From positions 1 to 32,202 of the forward strand of contig JAUXOC010000095.1 of NCBI GenBank assembly GCA_030682495.1: a DNA stretch of 32,202 nt. The letters are read 5' to 3'. Made by a program: the position numbers and the translations under genes. This DNA is from Alphaproteobacteria bacterium. Lineage in GTDB: Bacteria; Pseudomonadota; Alphaproteobacteria; Micavibrionales; UBA2020. Under the pieces are notes generated by a model. That model did not search any database. It was not told the DNA's origin and was given only the letters and a program-made list of their open reading frames with translations. Within the stretch, counting starts at the first letter, position 1; each line of letters begins with the position of its first letter. Below, in pieces: positions 14,480-23,757 of the stretch.

Positions 14480-16964
14480 ACTCTTCCAGTTGTTTGCGGA
14501 TGCTGTCCGGTATCTGGCTGCTGCCCGGTGAATATCTTAGGATATTTTCGAGCGGCCCTTCCACATTTAAATTCAAGCTGACGGGATAGCCATTGTAAAA
14601 CTCCGGATTATTACCTTTGACCGAGATGCCGATCTTCTGGTTTTTGCCCAAAGTGCCGTCGAGGGTAAGTTTGAGAGACTCAAACTCGAATGCCTTGAGC
14701 GCGACCTGCAGATCGACCATCTGCTTCTGCGTATTGTCACGTAGGAAGGCGGGCATATCCTGCGGACTATAACGAATATTTCCCGAACCCTTTGATTCCA
14801 ATACGCCATTTTCGATGGTGACCTCGCCGTTATCGATCCGCAGCGGCAGAATGCCGTCAACCGTGCCGTCAGCGGTCAGCCCGTCCATCGGGGCGATTTT
14901 GAAGAGGGATGACAGTTGCAAGTCTTTTGCCGTCAGCGTGATGTTGTCGGCGCTCAGATTGTCCAGTTTGACCGTAAAGGGGCTGGAGGTGATTTTGCCT
15001 TCGGCCAGTGTCCATTCGGCTTCGTGCAGTGTAAAGCGGTTTTGCGCATCAAGGCTGGCGACGACCAGACCGGCGCTGAGCGGCAGGCCGACGTTGACGC
15101 TGCCCACGGCAAGGCGCTGCTCTTTCATTGTCAGGGGCAGCAGACTGTCAAACTTCACGACGCCGCTGACGTTGTTGATGATATTGCCCTCGACGTTGCC
15201 GGTAACATCGCGCAGGAAGATTTCGCCCTTCGATGTTGTCGTCCAGGCGTTTTTGCCTTTCTGCCAGCCGAAAGCCGCGGTCATTCCGATGGTGCCGGTC
15301 ACATCCTGCACATAGGTGGCGGAGAGCGGGAAAATATCTTTGAGGCTGTAAACACCAGTGCGCAATGTCGTCTGCGGCATGGAAAGATCAAGTCTGCCCT
15401 TTTGCGCGGGCAGGTCATGCTGTCCTGCTATATTCACGGTCAGCAGACCGTTTTTTTCCGTCAGGTCGGCTTTGAAATTGAACAACCCTTTGCCGGCGGC
15501 CGCTGTTTTGACGTCTGCGCTCAGACGCACAGGCACGAAGGCGGGCGGTTTTTGAGTATGGGCAATTTCAACGGCGGTCAGCGTTGCGCGCAGATCGGGC
15601 TGTTCACCGGCAAATCCGGCGGTGAGCTCCACCGCGAGGCCTTTGATGGCCGCATGCGGTGTGATGGTATCCAACCCGCCAAATTGCAGCGCCAATTGCT
15701 TTTCCGCGGCCTGCCAGCTGATGGTGGCGGGCTTGTTTTTTTGCGCAGGGATATGCAGTGACAGCGGCTTTGTATCCAGCGGTAAAAAGACGCCTTTGAC
15801 CGTGACGGGTTTATCCGCCGCCTGCAAAACTGTTTTTTGCGCTACAGGGTCGTGTGCGATAGAGAATGTCGCGGCCGCCTCTACGCCCCGCATCAATCCG
15901 GGCAGGGAAAGGTTTTGCGCCGCAAGGTCAAGCCCGCCACTGACGTCTTGCCATTCAAGCCATCCTGCGTTGCGCGGCTTGGCGGCGGAAATTTTTATGT
16001 GCGCCTGTCCGCGCCCTTTCAGATCGTTCACGCCAAGTGCATCGAGGTTTTTGAGTTTTGCCTCCAGCGTTGCTGCGAGTTTGTCGGTGTCCGGCGCGCT
16101 GCGGTCAAGGCGGATCTCGCCGGTCAGCTCGCCCGAGTCATCCATGCCTTGCGCTTGTACCAGAACCTCACTTTTTTCGGGCGTGATGGCAGCCGTCAGT
16201 GTCAGGCCTTGCAGCGGCAGGTCATATAGTTTGAGGGAACCGGCGGAGAGCTGCGCATTGATTGTCGGCCACAGCTTGCCTGCCAAAGCTTCGGGCGTCA
16301 GATCAAACGCCAGCCATCCCGCGCCGCGGCGCAGGGCGAGGGGGGGCTCCGGCATGTCCAGCCGCCCTTCGGCAATATCTGTATGTACAGATAGCGCGCC
16401 GGTCGCTTTGACGGCTTTGACCGTGATTTGGCCGGCAGCCTTGAGGCTTTCGCCCGTCGCCTGATAATCGCCGCTGAGTTGGTATTCTTCGCCACGGTCA
16501 ACAAGGTTGCCGGAAAAGACGACAGGCACACCCTCGGCAAACGGTACGAAAGTGCGAACATTACGAAAAACAATTTCGCGCACATGCAGGTCGAGCGGTG
16601 CGGGCAGTGCAAAACCTGCCGAGGGGGATTCTTTTTCCGTATCGTTTGATGCGGGCAGGCTGACCATCACATTGTCGATCACAAGCTTGGTCAGTCGTTT
16701 ATCCAGAATATCGTCGAGCGTTGCATAAGCTTCGATACGGCCAATTGTTATGTCCGTTCCGCCGACGTTTATGCGGATGTTTTCAAAAAAACTGCCAGCG
16801 GGGGTAATGCGTGCCTGTTCGATGCTGCTGCCCGGCGCCGCCATGCGCAGCGCACGTTCAGAAATGAATTGAAAGCCAATCCATATGCCGATGATTAAAA
16901 TCAAAAAAATAGATGTAGAGGTTCCGAGCGTCCACAGGCAGATCTTTTTTGTTTTTGAAGCCAT
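14454..16964 (-). CDS. ydbH: YdbH, AsmA-like intermembrane lipid-transport protein
   Basis: An 836-residue inner-membrane-anchored protein with one N-terminal transmembrane helix (about 9-31) and a very long, beta-rich periplasmic part of alternating hydrophobic strands. That is the layout of AsmA-like bridge proteins. E. coli YdbH (about 880 residues) is partly redundant with TamB and YhdP in moving phospholipids to the outer membrane. The identity rests on this layout, the C-terminal YSPQDMPAFLRDN and ALKAFEFESLKLTLDGTLG segments, and above all on the following ynbE and ydbL. No clear ribosome-binding site precedes the ATG. It is divergent from yajC, about 146 bases away. Confidence 0.88.
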   Translation of the reverse strand: MASKTKKICLWTLGTSTSIFLILIIGIWIGFQFISERALRMAAPGSSIEQARITPAGSFFENIRINVGGTDITIGRIEAYATLDDILDKRLTKLVIDNVMVSLPASNDTEKESPSAGFALPAPLDLHVREIVFRNVRTFVPFAEGVPVVFSGNLVDRGEEYQLSGDYQATGESLKAAGQITVKAVKATGALSVHTDIAEGRLDMPEPPLALRRGAGWLAFDLTPEALAGKLWPTINAQLSAGSLKLYDLPLQGLTLTAAITPEKSEVLVQAQGMDDSGELTGEIRLDRSAPDTDKLAATLEAKLKNLDALGVNDLKGRGQAHIKISAAKPRNAGWLEWQDVSGGLDLAAQNLSLPGLMRGVEAAATFSIAHDPVAQKTVLQAADKPVTVKGVFLPLDTKPLSLHIPAQKNKPATISWQAAEKQLALQFGGLDTITPHAAIKGLAVELTAGFAGEQPDLRATLTAVEIAHTQKPPAFVPVRLSADVKTAAAGKGLFNFKADLTEKNGLLTVNIAGQHDLPAQKGRLDLSMPQTTLRTGVYSLKDIFPLSATYVQDVTGTIGMTAAFGWQKGKNAWTTTSKGEIFLRDVTGNVEGNIINNVSGVVKFDSLLPLTMKEQRLAVGSVNVGLPLSAGLVVASLDAQNRFTLHEAEWTLAEGKITSSPFTVKLDNLSADNITLTAKDLQLSSLFKIAPMDGLTADGTVDGILPLRIDNGEVTIENGVLESKGSGNIRYSPQDMPAFLRDNTQKQMVDLQVALKAFEFESLKLTLDGTLGKNQKIGISVKGNNPEFYNGYPVSLNLNVEGPLENILRYSPGSSQIPDSIRKQLEEYEKNNAKK

Positions 16965-16987
16965 GGAGTGTTTTTCACGGGGGCTGG

Positions 16988-17016
16988 TTGACCGCCGGCG
17001 GCGGTGCTTTTGTATT
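16988..17016 (+). promoter_or_regulatory. Candidate promoter of yajC-secD-secF
   Basis: TTGACC (16988-16993) and TGTATT (17011-17016) are 17 bases apart; five and four of six bases match consensus. The leader would be about 90 bases. A second, weaker option is TTGTTT (17025-17030) with TATAGG 19 bases on, so the exact start is uncertain. Confidence 0.35.
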
Positions 17017-17110
17017 GTTTTCTATTGTTTTTTCGCGCCCGATCAGCAATATAGGCGCACGATAAAAACAACAGTCCAGACATCTTAAGAGTTCCAAGGA
17101 GTAAAGCAAC

Positions 17111-17488
17111 ATGTTCATTTCCCCCGCCTTCGCCCAGACTGCCACCGATACCGCCGAGGCTACGGGCGGGCCGAGTCTGCTGGTTTCCATGGCGCCGCTG
17201 GTGCTGATCTTTGTTGTATTTTACTTCATCGTCATTCGCCCGCAAAACCGCCGCATCATTGAACACCGCAAGATGGTCAACAACCTCACTAAGGGTGATA
17301 AGGTTGTGACCGGCGGCGGCCTGCATGCCACGGTTAAAAAACTGGTCGGCGAAGAAGACGTCGTGCTGGATCTCGGCGGTGGCGTCGAAGTGACCGCCAT
17401 GCGCCACAGCCTGATGCTGGTGCGTGACAGCGCCGCAGCCAAAGCGGCTGCCGCCGTCAAAAACGGCAACGACAAGATCGCCAAATAA
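17111..17488 (+). CDS. yajC: Preprotein translocase subunit YajC
   Basis: Small inner-membrane partner of SecDF in protein export. It has 125 residues with one transmembrane helix (about 26-46) followed by the signature FYFIVIRPQNRR. A conserved small beta domain follows (LTKGDKVVTGGGLHATV and VTAMRHSLML), then an alanine/lysine-rich tail. AAGGAG lies about ten bases before the ATG. It is the first gene of yajC-secD-secF, with 58 bases to secD. Confidence 0.97.
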   Translation: MFISPAFAQTATDTAEATGGPSLLVSMAPLVLIFVVFYFIVIRPQNRRIIEHRKMVNNLTKGDKVVTGGGLHATVKKLVGEEDVVLDLGGGVEVTAMRHSLMLVRDSAAAKAAAAVKNGNDKIAK

Positions 17489-17546
17489 TCTCGCAACCGC
17501 CGACTGGCGGCTTCCCGCAAACCGCGCCCGAACAGGACAAGTGGAT

Positions 17547-19115
17547 ATGCTTTATATTGATAAATGGAAGATCATTCTGACCGCGCTGCTTTGCGTGCTG
17601 GGGGTGGCCTATGCCGTGCCAAACCTGCTGTCCGAAGAGCGTCAGGCCTGGATGCAAAACACTTTGCCGCATTGGATGCCGGGCAAAACGGTCAGCCTCG
17701 GGCTCGACCTTCAGGGCGGCTCGCATATTCTTCTTGAGGCAGACACGGCAACTGTGATTGCCGAGCGTATGGACGCTATGGTCGATGCCGCGCGCAAGGA
17801 ATTGGCGACAGCCAAGATTGGCTACCTCGACCTGACGGCGAAGAAGAACGGCATTTCGTTCCGGCTGCGTGATCTCGATAAAGACCGCGCGGCGGCCTAT
17901 AAAATCGCCAATAATCTCGCAGAAGGCCTCGACATACAGATTGCGCCCGATGGCACGTTAAGTGCCAATATGACAGAGTCCGGCGTAACCGCGCTCAAGA
18001 CCCAGATCGTCAACCAGTCGATCGAGATTATCCGTCGCCGCGTCGATGAAACCGGCACCAAAGAACCCGTCATCCAGCGTCAGGGTACGGACCGCATCGT
18101 CCTGCAAATGCCGGGCGTGGATAACCCCGAAGAAATCAAATCGCGTCTGCGCGAAACGGCCAAGATGACATTCCATCTGCCCGACCCCGATGCAACACCG
18201 ACCAGTCGCCCCGGCCCGCTGTCGATGCGTCTGCCGTTGAAGGACAACCCGGGTGCCACGTTGGTCTTGCGCAAGCGGATCATCATTAGCGGCGAAATGC
18301 TGGTGAATGCGCAGGCGACCTTTGATGAAAATCAGCGTCCCGCGGTATCGTTCAAATTTGACAGTATCGGCACGAAACGTTTTTGTGACGTTTCACGCGA
18401 AAACATCGGCAAGCAATTCGCCATTGTGCTGGATGGCAGCATCATCAGCGCGCCCGTGATCCAGAGCGCGATTTGCGGCGGTAGCGGCATTATCACCGGC
18501 AGCTTTACGTCGCAGGAAACGACGGAGCTTGCGCTGCTGCTGCGTTCCGGCGCGCTGCCCGCAGCGTTGAAAGTGATCGAAGAACGCAGCGTCGGCCCGA
18601 CCCTCGGCTCTGACTCTGTCGAAGCAGGCAAAAAGGCGACAATGTACGGCTTTGCGATTGTCTGCGTCCTGATGGTTGCGTTCTATGGCATGTTTGGCAT
18701 GTTCGCGAATGTTGCGCTGATCTTTAACGTCGCGTTTATCTTTGCCCTCTTGTCGCTCTTTCAGGCAACGCTGACGCTGCCCGGTATCGCCGGCATTATC
18801 CTGACAATTGGTATGGCGGTCGATGCCAACGTTCTGATTTACGAACGCATCCGCGAAGAGCTGCGCAATGGCCGCAGCGTCCTGTCTGCAATTGATACCG
18901 GATATAAACAGGCAATGTCGACGATTGTGGATTCGAACCTGACGACACTGATCGTTGCGCTGATCCTGTTTTCTTTCGGTACCGGCCCCGTCAAGGGCTT
19001 TGCGGTGGCGATGAGTATCGGGATCATTACCTCGATGTTCTCTGCCATCATGATTACACGTCTGATTATCATCATATGGCTGCGCAAGGCGCGTCCATCC
19101 ACCCTCGTGCTTTAA
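17547..19115 (+). CDS. secD: Protein translocase subunit SecD
   Basis: Proton-driven RND-family subunit that pulls exported proteins out of SecYEG on the periplasmic side. It has 522 residues: a first transmembrane helix (about 9-26), GLDLQGGSH (52-60), a large periplasmic P1 domain with IIRRRVDETGTKEP, and then five helices with GMAVDANVLIYERIREE and a late FGTGPVKGFA segment. The ATG at 17547 gives the usual N-terminus (MLYIDKWK); the frame stays open upstream into yajC but without a sensible start. It is followed after 27 bases by secF. Confidence 0.97.
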   Translation: MLYIDKWKIILTALLCVLGVAYAVPNLLSEERQAWMQNTLPHWMPGKTVSLGLDLQGGSHILLEADTATVIAERMDAMVDAARKELATAKIGYLDLTAKKNGISFRLRDLDKDRAAAYKIANNLAEGLDIQIAPDGTLSANMTESGVTALKTQIVNQSIEIIRRRVDETGTKEPVIQRQGTDRIVLQMPGVDNPEEIKSRLRETAKMTFHLPDPDATPTSRPGPLSMRLPLKDNPGATLVLRKRIIISGEMLVNAQATFDENQRPAVSFKFDSIGTKRFCDVSRENIGKQFAIVLDGSIISAPVIQSAICGGSGIITGSFTSQETTELALLLRSGALPAALKVIEERSVGPTLGSDSVEAGKKATMYGFAIVCVLMVAFYGMFGMFANVALIFNVAFIFALLSLFQATLTLPGIAGIILTIGMAVDANVLIYERIREELRNGRSVLSAIDTGYKQAMSTIVDSNLTTLIVALILFSFGTGPVKGFAVAMSIGIITSMFSAIMITRLIIIIWLRKARPSTLVL

Positions 19116-19142
19116 AACGATACGAAAAAGGTAGTTTACGCC

Positions 19143-20084
19143 ATGGCTTTCCGTCTCCGTCTGTTCAAGGACGATACCCGTATAGATTTTATGAGCTTTC
19201 ACAAGACCGGTCTGTTTCTGGCCGTGCTTGTGGTTGCCGCCACTTGCTTTTTTATGGCGACGCGGGGGCTTAATTTCGGCATCGATTTCACGGGTGGTAT
19301 CTTGATGGAAGTGCGCGTGCCCGCAGGCACCAAGGTCGAAGAAGTCCGTGCACAGCTGGGCAACCTGACGGCGGGGCGTCCGTCCATTCAGGAATTCGGC
19401 GAAGACACGCTGATGATTAAAATTCCCGGACGCGAAGCGGATACCGAAACCCAAAAGCAGATTTATGCCGAAGTCTCGGCCGCGATGGGCGACAAAGCCG
19501 AATTCCGCCGCACCGAATATGTCGGCCCACAGGTCGGCAAAGAGCTGATTATGACGGGTATAAAGGCTTTCCTGTATTCCATGATCGGTATCATGATTTA
19601 TATCTGGGCGCGCTATGAATGGCAGTTTGGCATCGCCGGCGTCGCTTCGCTCGCGCATGACGTGATTGCGACCATACTGTTTTTCATTTTGACGGGCATC
19701 GAATTCGACCTGTCGACTGTGGCGGCCATTTTGCTGGTGGCGGGTTATTCGGTGAACGATACCGTGATTGTTTTTGACCGCATCCGTGAAAAGATGCGCA
19801 AATTCAGAAAAATGCCGCTGGCCGATGTGATTAACCTTGCCATCAATCAAACCATGTCGCGTACGCTGCTGACCAGTTCGACCACGCTTGTGGTCATGTC
19901 GGTTCTGGCGATCTTCGGCGGAGCGGCCATTCAGGGCTTTATCTATGCGATGATTCTGGGCATCATTATCGGTACATTTTCATCGATTTATGTCGCCGCG
20001 CCGCTGCTGCTTTATATGCATGTCCGTGCCGAAACGCTCGGCAGCGACGCTGAAGCCGAAACACCTGCGGTGGAAAAAGCCTGA
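19143..20084 (+). CDS. secF: Protein translocase subunit SecF
   Basis: Partner of SecD in the SecDF complex, with six transmembrane helices. It has 313 residues. The first helix spans about 22-40, then GIDFTGGILMEV (46-57), the periplasmic segment with VGPQVGKEL, and the helix 4-5 region SVNDTVIVFDRIRE. The C-terminus is short and acidic. AAGG lies upstream of the ATG. The stop is 15 bases from that of the convergent deacetylase-like gene, and no strong hairpin terminator is visible there. Confidence 0.97.
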   Translation: MAFRLRLFKDDTRIDFMSFHKTGLFLAVLVVAATCFFMATRGLNFGIDFTGGILMEVRVPAGTKVEEVRAQLGNLTAGRPSIQEFGEDTLMIKIPGREADTETQKQIYAEVSAAMGDKAEFRRTEYVGPQVGKELIMTGIKAFLYSMIGIMIYIWARYEWQFGIAGVASLAHDVIATILFFILTGIEFDLSTVAAILLVAGYSVNDTVIVFDRIREKMRKFRKMPLADVINLAINQTMSRTLLTSSTTLVVMSVLAIFGGAAIQGFIYAMILGIIIGTFSSIYVAAPLLLYMHVRAETLGSDAEAETPAVEKA

Positions 20085-20099
20085 TATAAACAAGGTCAA

Positions 20100-21233
20100 T
20101 TATTCCGGCTGTTCGGCGGGTTCTGATTGCGCCGCTTCGTCGTCGGCATAATCCGCCAACACCAGTTGCATACCGAACCAGCGCCAGCTTTGCGGCTGAC
20201 CGGGGATGACGGTATCGTCAGGCATGGTGCAGTTGACGCGGGTGCGGCGTTCTTCCAGCATACGGTCGAGACGGATTTCAATGCGGTTGCCGCCCGGCTT
20301 GACAATATCCGCCTTGCCGATACCGGAGATGAAGCAAGACAGTTTGCCGATGTCTTTGATTTCCGGCGTGACGGTAAAGCCGATCGCCGGCGGGTTTTCG
20401 CTGACAATCATGCTGTCGGGAATCACATCGCCAACGGGCAGGGGAAGGGCATTTGCCGTGAGCATGAAACGTTCGATATCGCCAAAAGAATCCGTCATGA
20501 TAAATCGCGGCAGGGACATAAAATCAGCCTGTCCATAGGCAACGCCGGACTGCTGGCCGAAGGCCGCTTCAAAATTATATCCTGACAGCTGTTTGCGCAG
20601 TTCCACCGAATACTCCCCATAGGGATATGAAAAAAAGGCGGGATCTTCGCCGAATTCCGCGCGGTAGCGGCTGATGGCGCGGTTGATGAGCGCGGCGTTT
20701 TCTTCCGCCGGACGCTGCGCCATCTGTGCATAGCTTGCAGGCAGGATGCCCAGATCGGCGAGCTTGTTTTTGCGCAGCGCTTTCAGCTCTTTCCAGCTCA
20801 TGTGCGAAGGCTGGTTATTGTCTGCCATGTCGCTGGCATAAAAAAGCGTGAAGGGCAGGCCGGCCTGCTGGAGAAGGGGCACGGCATTTTGCAGCGTGGA
20901 TTTATATCCGCCCTCAAACGTGATCGCCACAGCGCGCTGCGGCAGCGCTTCGCCAGCCTTCAGCGCTTTGATAATCGTTCTGAGCGGCAGGACGGTATAG
21001 CCTTCCGTTTTCAGCTCTCTGATATGTTCCTGAAACTGGTCGGTGGAAATGCTGCTTTGGGGCAGGTTTTCTTCGCCCACGCGCTGATAGACGAAGATGA
21101 CAGCGCTTGATGCATCTGCGGAAATGCCGGCAGCGGCGGCGGGCGCAAAGACGCCCAGCACGAGCCCTATCCCGAACAGCGTGCACAAACCGCTGTACAA
21201 AACACCACAATTATGTTTTTGAATAGTAAGCAT
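20100..21233 (-). CDS. Polysaccharide-deacetylase-like protein with degenerate metal motifs
   Basis: A 377-residue exported protein with a signal peptide (about 1-35, ending AAAAG). The NodB-like fold is recognisable: VIFVYQRVG (45-53) in place of the first strand motif, [14 protein letters not shown] (101-114) at the catalytic motif, [13 protein letters not shown], and FSYPYGEYS (201-209). However, the TFDDG motif has become TFEGG (E107, G108), and the metal-binding HxxxH is absent, the equivalent stretch reading [13 protein letters not shown]. It is therefore unlikely to be a metal-dependent deacetylase and may bind glycan without cutting it. The C-terminal 130 residues form a separate, beta-looking region with two cysteines. 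No clear ribosome-binding site precedes the ATG. Confidence 0.8.
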   Translation of the reverse strand: MLTIQKHNCGVLYSGLCTLFGIGLVLGVFAPAAAAGISADASSAVIFVYQRVGEENLPQSSISTDQFQEHIRELKTEGYTVLPLRTIIKALKAGEALPQRAVAITFEGGYKSTLQNAVPLLQQAGLPFTLFYASDMADNNQPSHMSWKELKALRKNKLADLGILPASYAQMAQRPAEENAALINRAISRYRAEFGEDPAFFSYPYGEYSVELRKQLSGYNFEAAFGQQSGVAYGQADFMSLPRFIMTDSFGDIERFMLTANALPLPVGDVIPDSMIVSENPPAIGFTVTPEIKDIGKLSCFISGIGKADIVKPGGNRIEIRLDRMLEERRTRVNCTMPDDTVIPGQPQSWRWFGMQLVLADYADDEAAQSEPAEQPE

Positions 21234-21271
21234 CTTTTCGTCTGACCACTGTTACGGGAGCATATATTAGC

Positions 21272-21865
21272 ATGACCGCCGAGGTATTAACAGAGCACGC
21301 TTTGGACGTCCTTTTTCGCACCGCGCGCACCGCAAACGCCTGGCTTGACAAGCCTGTTCCCGCTGAAAAGCTGCAGCAGATATACGACCTGATGAAATTC
21401 GGCCCGACCAGCGCCAACGGCTGTCCGCTGCGCATCGTTTTTGTGCAAAGTCCGGAAGCCAAGGCGCGGCTGAAACCCTGCCTGCTCGAAATGAATGTCG
21501 ACAAAACCATGGCCGCACCCGCCGTGGCGATTTTTGCGATGGACATGCGCTTTCACGAACATCTGCCGTTTCTGTTTCCGCATACGGATGCGAAATCGTG
21601 GTTCGACGGCAACGATGCGCTGATCGCCGAAACCGCATTTCGCAACAGCAGTTTGCAGGCCGCTTATTTTATCATCGCCGCGCGCGCGCTGGGGCTGGAC
21701 TGCGGGCCGATGTCGGGATTTGATGCGGCCAAGGTCAATGCCGCATTTTTTGCCGATGGCCGGTTCAAGGTAAATTTTATCTGCAACCTCGGCTATGGCG
21801 ATCACAGTAAAACGTTCGCACGCGGTCCGCGTCTGTCGTTCGATCAGGCCGCAGAGATTGTGTAA
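21272..21865 (+). CDS. RutE-like nitroreductase (malonic semialdehyde reductase type)
   Basis: FMN-dependent nitroreductase-family enzyme of 197 residues. It carries the RutE/HadB subgroup marks: [15 protein letters not shown] (15-29), [13 protein letters not shown] (40-52), [37 protein letters not shown] and DCGPMSGFD. RutE reduces malonic semialdehyde to 3-hydroxypropionate in uracil breakdown. No other rut gene is in the window, so the physiological substrate may differ and I give no symbol. GGGAG sits about eleven bases before the ATG. It diverges from the deacetylase-like gene across only 38 bases and is followed after six bases by tsaB. Confidence 0.87.
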   Translation: MTAEVLTEHALDVLFRTARTANAWLDKPVPAEKLQQIYDLMKFGPTSANGCPLRIVFVQSPEAKARLKPCLLEMNVDKTMAAPAVAIFAMDMRFHEHLPFLFPHTDAKSWFDGNDALIAETAFRNSSLQAAYFIIAARALGLDCGPMSGFDAAKVNAAFFADGRFKVNFICNLGYGDHSKTFARGPRLSFDQAAEIV

Positions 21866-21871
21866 TTTGCC

Positions 21872-22537
21872 ATGAAATGCCTCGCCGTTAATACCGCCAA
21901 TACTGTTCTTTCCGTCGCCCTGTGTGACGGTGCAGAGGTGCTGTACTACTTTGAAACGCCGGAAACGCGGGATCAGGGTAATGTGCTGCTCGGCCACGCC
22001 AGACAAGCGCTTGAAACGGCGGGAATCGGCTATGACGGGCTGGATTTGATGGCCGTGGTGACGGGGCCGGGAAGCTTTACCGGAATCCGCATTGGTCTTG
22101 CGGGCATGCGCGGCCTTGCCATGGCGGCCGACAAGCCGCTGGTGGGTCTGAGCAGTTTCGATCTTTTTGCCGAAACCGGCGATGGTGAAATCAATATCGT
22201 GGCGGTCGAGGCCTGGCGCGAAGAACTTTATTTTCAAATCGCCGGACAACCGCCGGTCAACCAAAGTCCTGCTGTTTTTGCAGAGGGCGTCAAAAAACAT
22301 ACAAAGCCGCTCGTCATTTCCGGCGATGCCGCGCATAAGCTGGCGCCCTTTCTGCCAGCGGCACGCGTGGTTACGCCGCCTGCGGATGCACGCCAGCTGG
22401 CGCAGAAAGCCATGCAGCTTTATGCGCAGGACGCTCAGGCGGCTGCAAAACGGCCAGCACCCTTTTATTTGCGCCCTGCCGATGTTACGCTTTCGGCAGC
22501 GCAAAACCGCAGCATCGAAGGACAGGACAAGCCATGA
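21872..22537 (+). CDS. tsaB: tRNA t6A biosynthesis protein TsaB
   Basis: Partner of TsaD and TsaE in forming threonylcarbamoyladenosine at A37 of tRNAs reading ANN codons. It has 221 residues of the ASKHA fold: LAVNTANTVLSVAL at the N-terminus, VVTGPGSFTGIRIGLAG (67-83) as the family signature, and a C-terminal FYLRPADVT as usual. It lacks the metal-binding histidines of TsaD, as expected. The ATG follows the previous stop after six bases, without a strong ribosome-binding site. The stop overlaps the next ATG by four bases, coupling it to the MucR-like regulator. Confidence 0.95.
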   Translation: MKCLAVNTANTVLSVALCDGAEVLYYFETPETRDQGNVLLGHARQALETAGIGYDGLDLMAVVTGPGSFTGIRIGLAGMRGLAMAADKPLVGLSSFDLFAETGDGEINIVAVEAWREELYFQIAGQPPVNQSPAVFAEGVKKHTKPLVISGDAAHKLAPFLPAARVVTPPADARQLAQKAMQLYAQDAQAAAKRPAPFYLRPADVTLSAAQNRSIEGQDKP

Positions 22538-22953
22538 CCAGCGATATCAAACATCTCAAATCAGATTTGCTGGGGCATACGGCGCAGATCGTTTCCGCTT
22601 ATGTCGCGCGGCATGACGTACATGACTTGTCCGCGCTGATCCGGCAGGTGCATAAAACACTTGCTGCGATCGAGCAGGAAAGCCACGCTGCACCCGCCGC
22701 GACAAGCGGTGCGCAGCAGCCCGCCGTACCAGTCAAAAAATCGGTGATGCCGGATTATATTGTCTGCCTCGAAGACGGCAAAAAACTGAAAATGCTGAAG
22801 CGTTATCTCAAAACCGCCTATGGCATGTCGCCGGAACAATACCGCGAGAAATGGAACCTGCCGCCCGATTACCCGATGGTCGCGCCGAATTACGCCGAAA
22901 AACGCAGCCACCTCGCCAAAGAAAGCGGGCTGGGCAACAATCGCCGGAAATAG
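22534..22953 (+). CDS. MucR/Ros-family DNA-binding regulator lacking zinc-ligand histidines
   Basis: A 139-residue protein of the Ros/MucR family, which binds AT-rich DNA in alphaproteobacteria. An N-terminal helical oligomerisation region and a linker (about 50-68) precede the DNA-binding domain: PDYIVCLEDGKKLKMLKRYL (73-92), then YGMSPEQYREKW and PPDYPMVAPNYA. Ros coordinates zinc with C-x2-C-x9-H-x3-H, MucR with C-x2-D-x9-H-x3-H. Here the positions are C78, D81, Y91 and A95, so both histidines are gone. Zinc-free members of this family are known in Mesorhizobium (the Ml proteins), so the fold may still work. It is coupled to tsaB by an ATGA overlap. Confidence 0.9.
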   Translation: MTSDIKHLKSDLLGHTAQIVSAYVARHDVHDLSALIRQVHKTLAAIEQESHAAPAATSGAQQPAVPVKKSVMPDYIVCLEDGKKLKMLKRYLKTAYGMSPEQYREKWNLPPDYPMVAPNYAEKRSHLAKESGLGNNRRK

Positions 22954-22956
22954 TTT

Positions 22957-23748
22957 TTAGCGGGATAATTCTTCCGCCCGTTGTGCGGCGGCGGCGAGTG
23001 CTTCGTCGAAGAGGGCTTGCATGCCGCCTGCATCGCGCATCAAAACAGCCAGCGCGGCAGCGGTTGTGCCGCCGGGGCTGGTGACGTTCTCGCGCAAGCT
23101 TGCGGCGGAGGTATCGGGGGTTTCGCGCGCCAGTGCGGCGCTGCCGATAACGGTCTGGCGCGCAAGCCGTGCGGCCATGGCCGGATCAAGCCCTATTTTT
23201 TCGCCAGCGGCGGCCATGGCTTCGATCAGCAAAAAAACATAGGCGGGGCCGCTGCCCGACAGGGCGGTCACAGGGTCCAGCAGTCTTTCTTGCGGCACCC
23301 AGACAAAATCACCCACGGCAGAAAGCAAATCCTGAGCCTGCTTTTTCTGCGCATCATTCACGAATGCATTCGCACAGGCAACCGTCATGCCTTGGCCGAT
23401 GGCGGCGGGGGTATTGGGCATGGCACGTACAATCGCCGCATCCGTGCCGAGGTGGCTTTCAAAAAACGATATCGGCTTGCCCGCGGCAATAGAAATAAAG
23501 AGCGCGCCCTGTGCCGCAAAGCGTTTATAGGCGGCCGTCATATCGGGCAGCACCTGTGGCTTGACGGCAAAGATGATGACATCGGGTTTGCAGTTATCCG
23601 GTAGGTCGTCCAGCGTGTGGACATGCGGCACGGCGGCGTCGATGGCCGCAGGTTCGATGACATGGATTTCTGTGCAGAGTTTTAGATCGATCCAGCGCGT
23701 CAGCAGCGCCTGTCCCATCTTGCCGCAGCCGACCAGAAGTAGGTTCAT
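22957..23748 (-). CDS. proC: Pyrroline-5-carboxylate reductase
   Basis: Last enzyme of proline synthesis, reducing pyrroline-5-carboxylate with NAD(P)H. It has 263 residues. The N-terminal Rossmann motif is LLVGCGKMGQALL (4-16), with VKPQVLPD and VRAMPNTPAAIGQG in the middle. The C-terminal dimerisation domain has ALSGSGPAYVFLLIEAM and the signature VTSPGGTTAAAL. Its ATG is nine bases after the ybjN stop; a small hairpin (23753-23757 against 23762-23766) spans that stop. It is the third gene of ubiK-ybjN-proC. Confidence 0.97.
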   Translation of the reverse strand: MNLLLVGCGKMGQALLTRWIDLKLCTEIHVIEPAAIDAAVPHVHTLDDLPDNCKPDVIIFAVKPQVLPDMTAAYKRFAAQGALFISIAAGKPISFFESHLGTDAAIVRAMPNTPAAIGQGMTVACANAFVNDAQKKQAQDLLSAVGDFVWVPQERLLDPVTALSGSGPAYVFLLIEAMAAAGEKIGLDPAMAARLARQTVIGSAALARETPDTSAASLRENVTSPGGTTAAALAVLMRDAGGMQALFDEALAAAAQRAEELSR

Positions 23749-23757
23749 GGCTGAAGC

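Noticed and set aside
18393-19850. A 485-codon open frame on the minus strand opposite secD and secF
   Set aside because: It lies wholly opposite two certain genes, has a His/Arg/Gln-rich composition with no domain, and arises from the codon pattern of GC-rich genes. The same applies to the long antisense frames at 21287-22504, 9909-10949 and 31067-32038.
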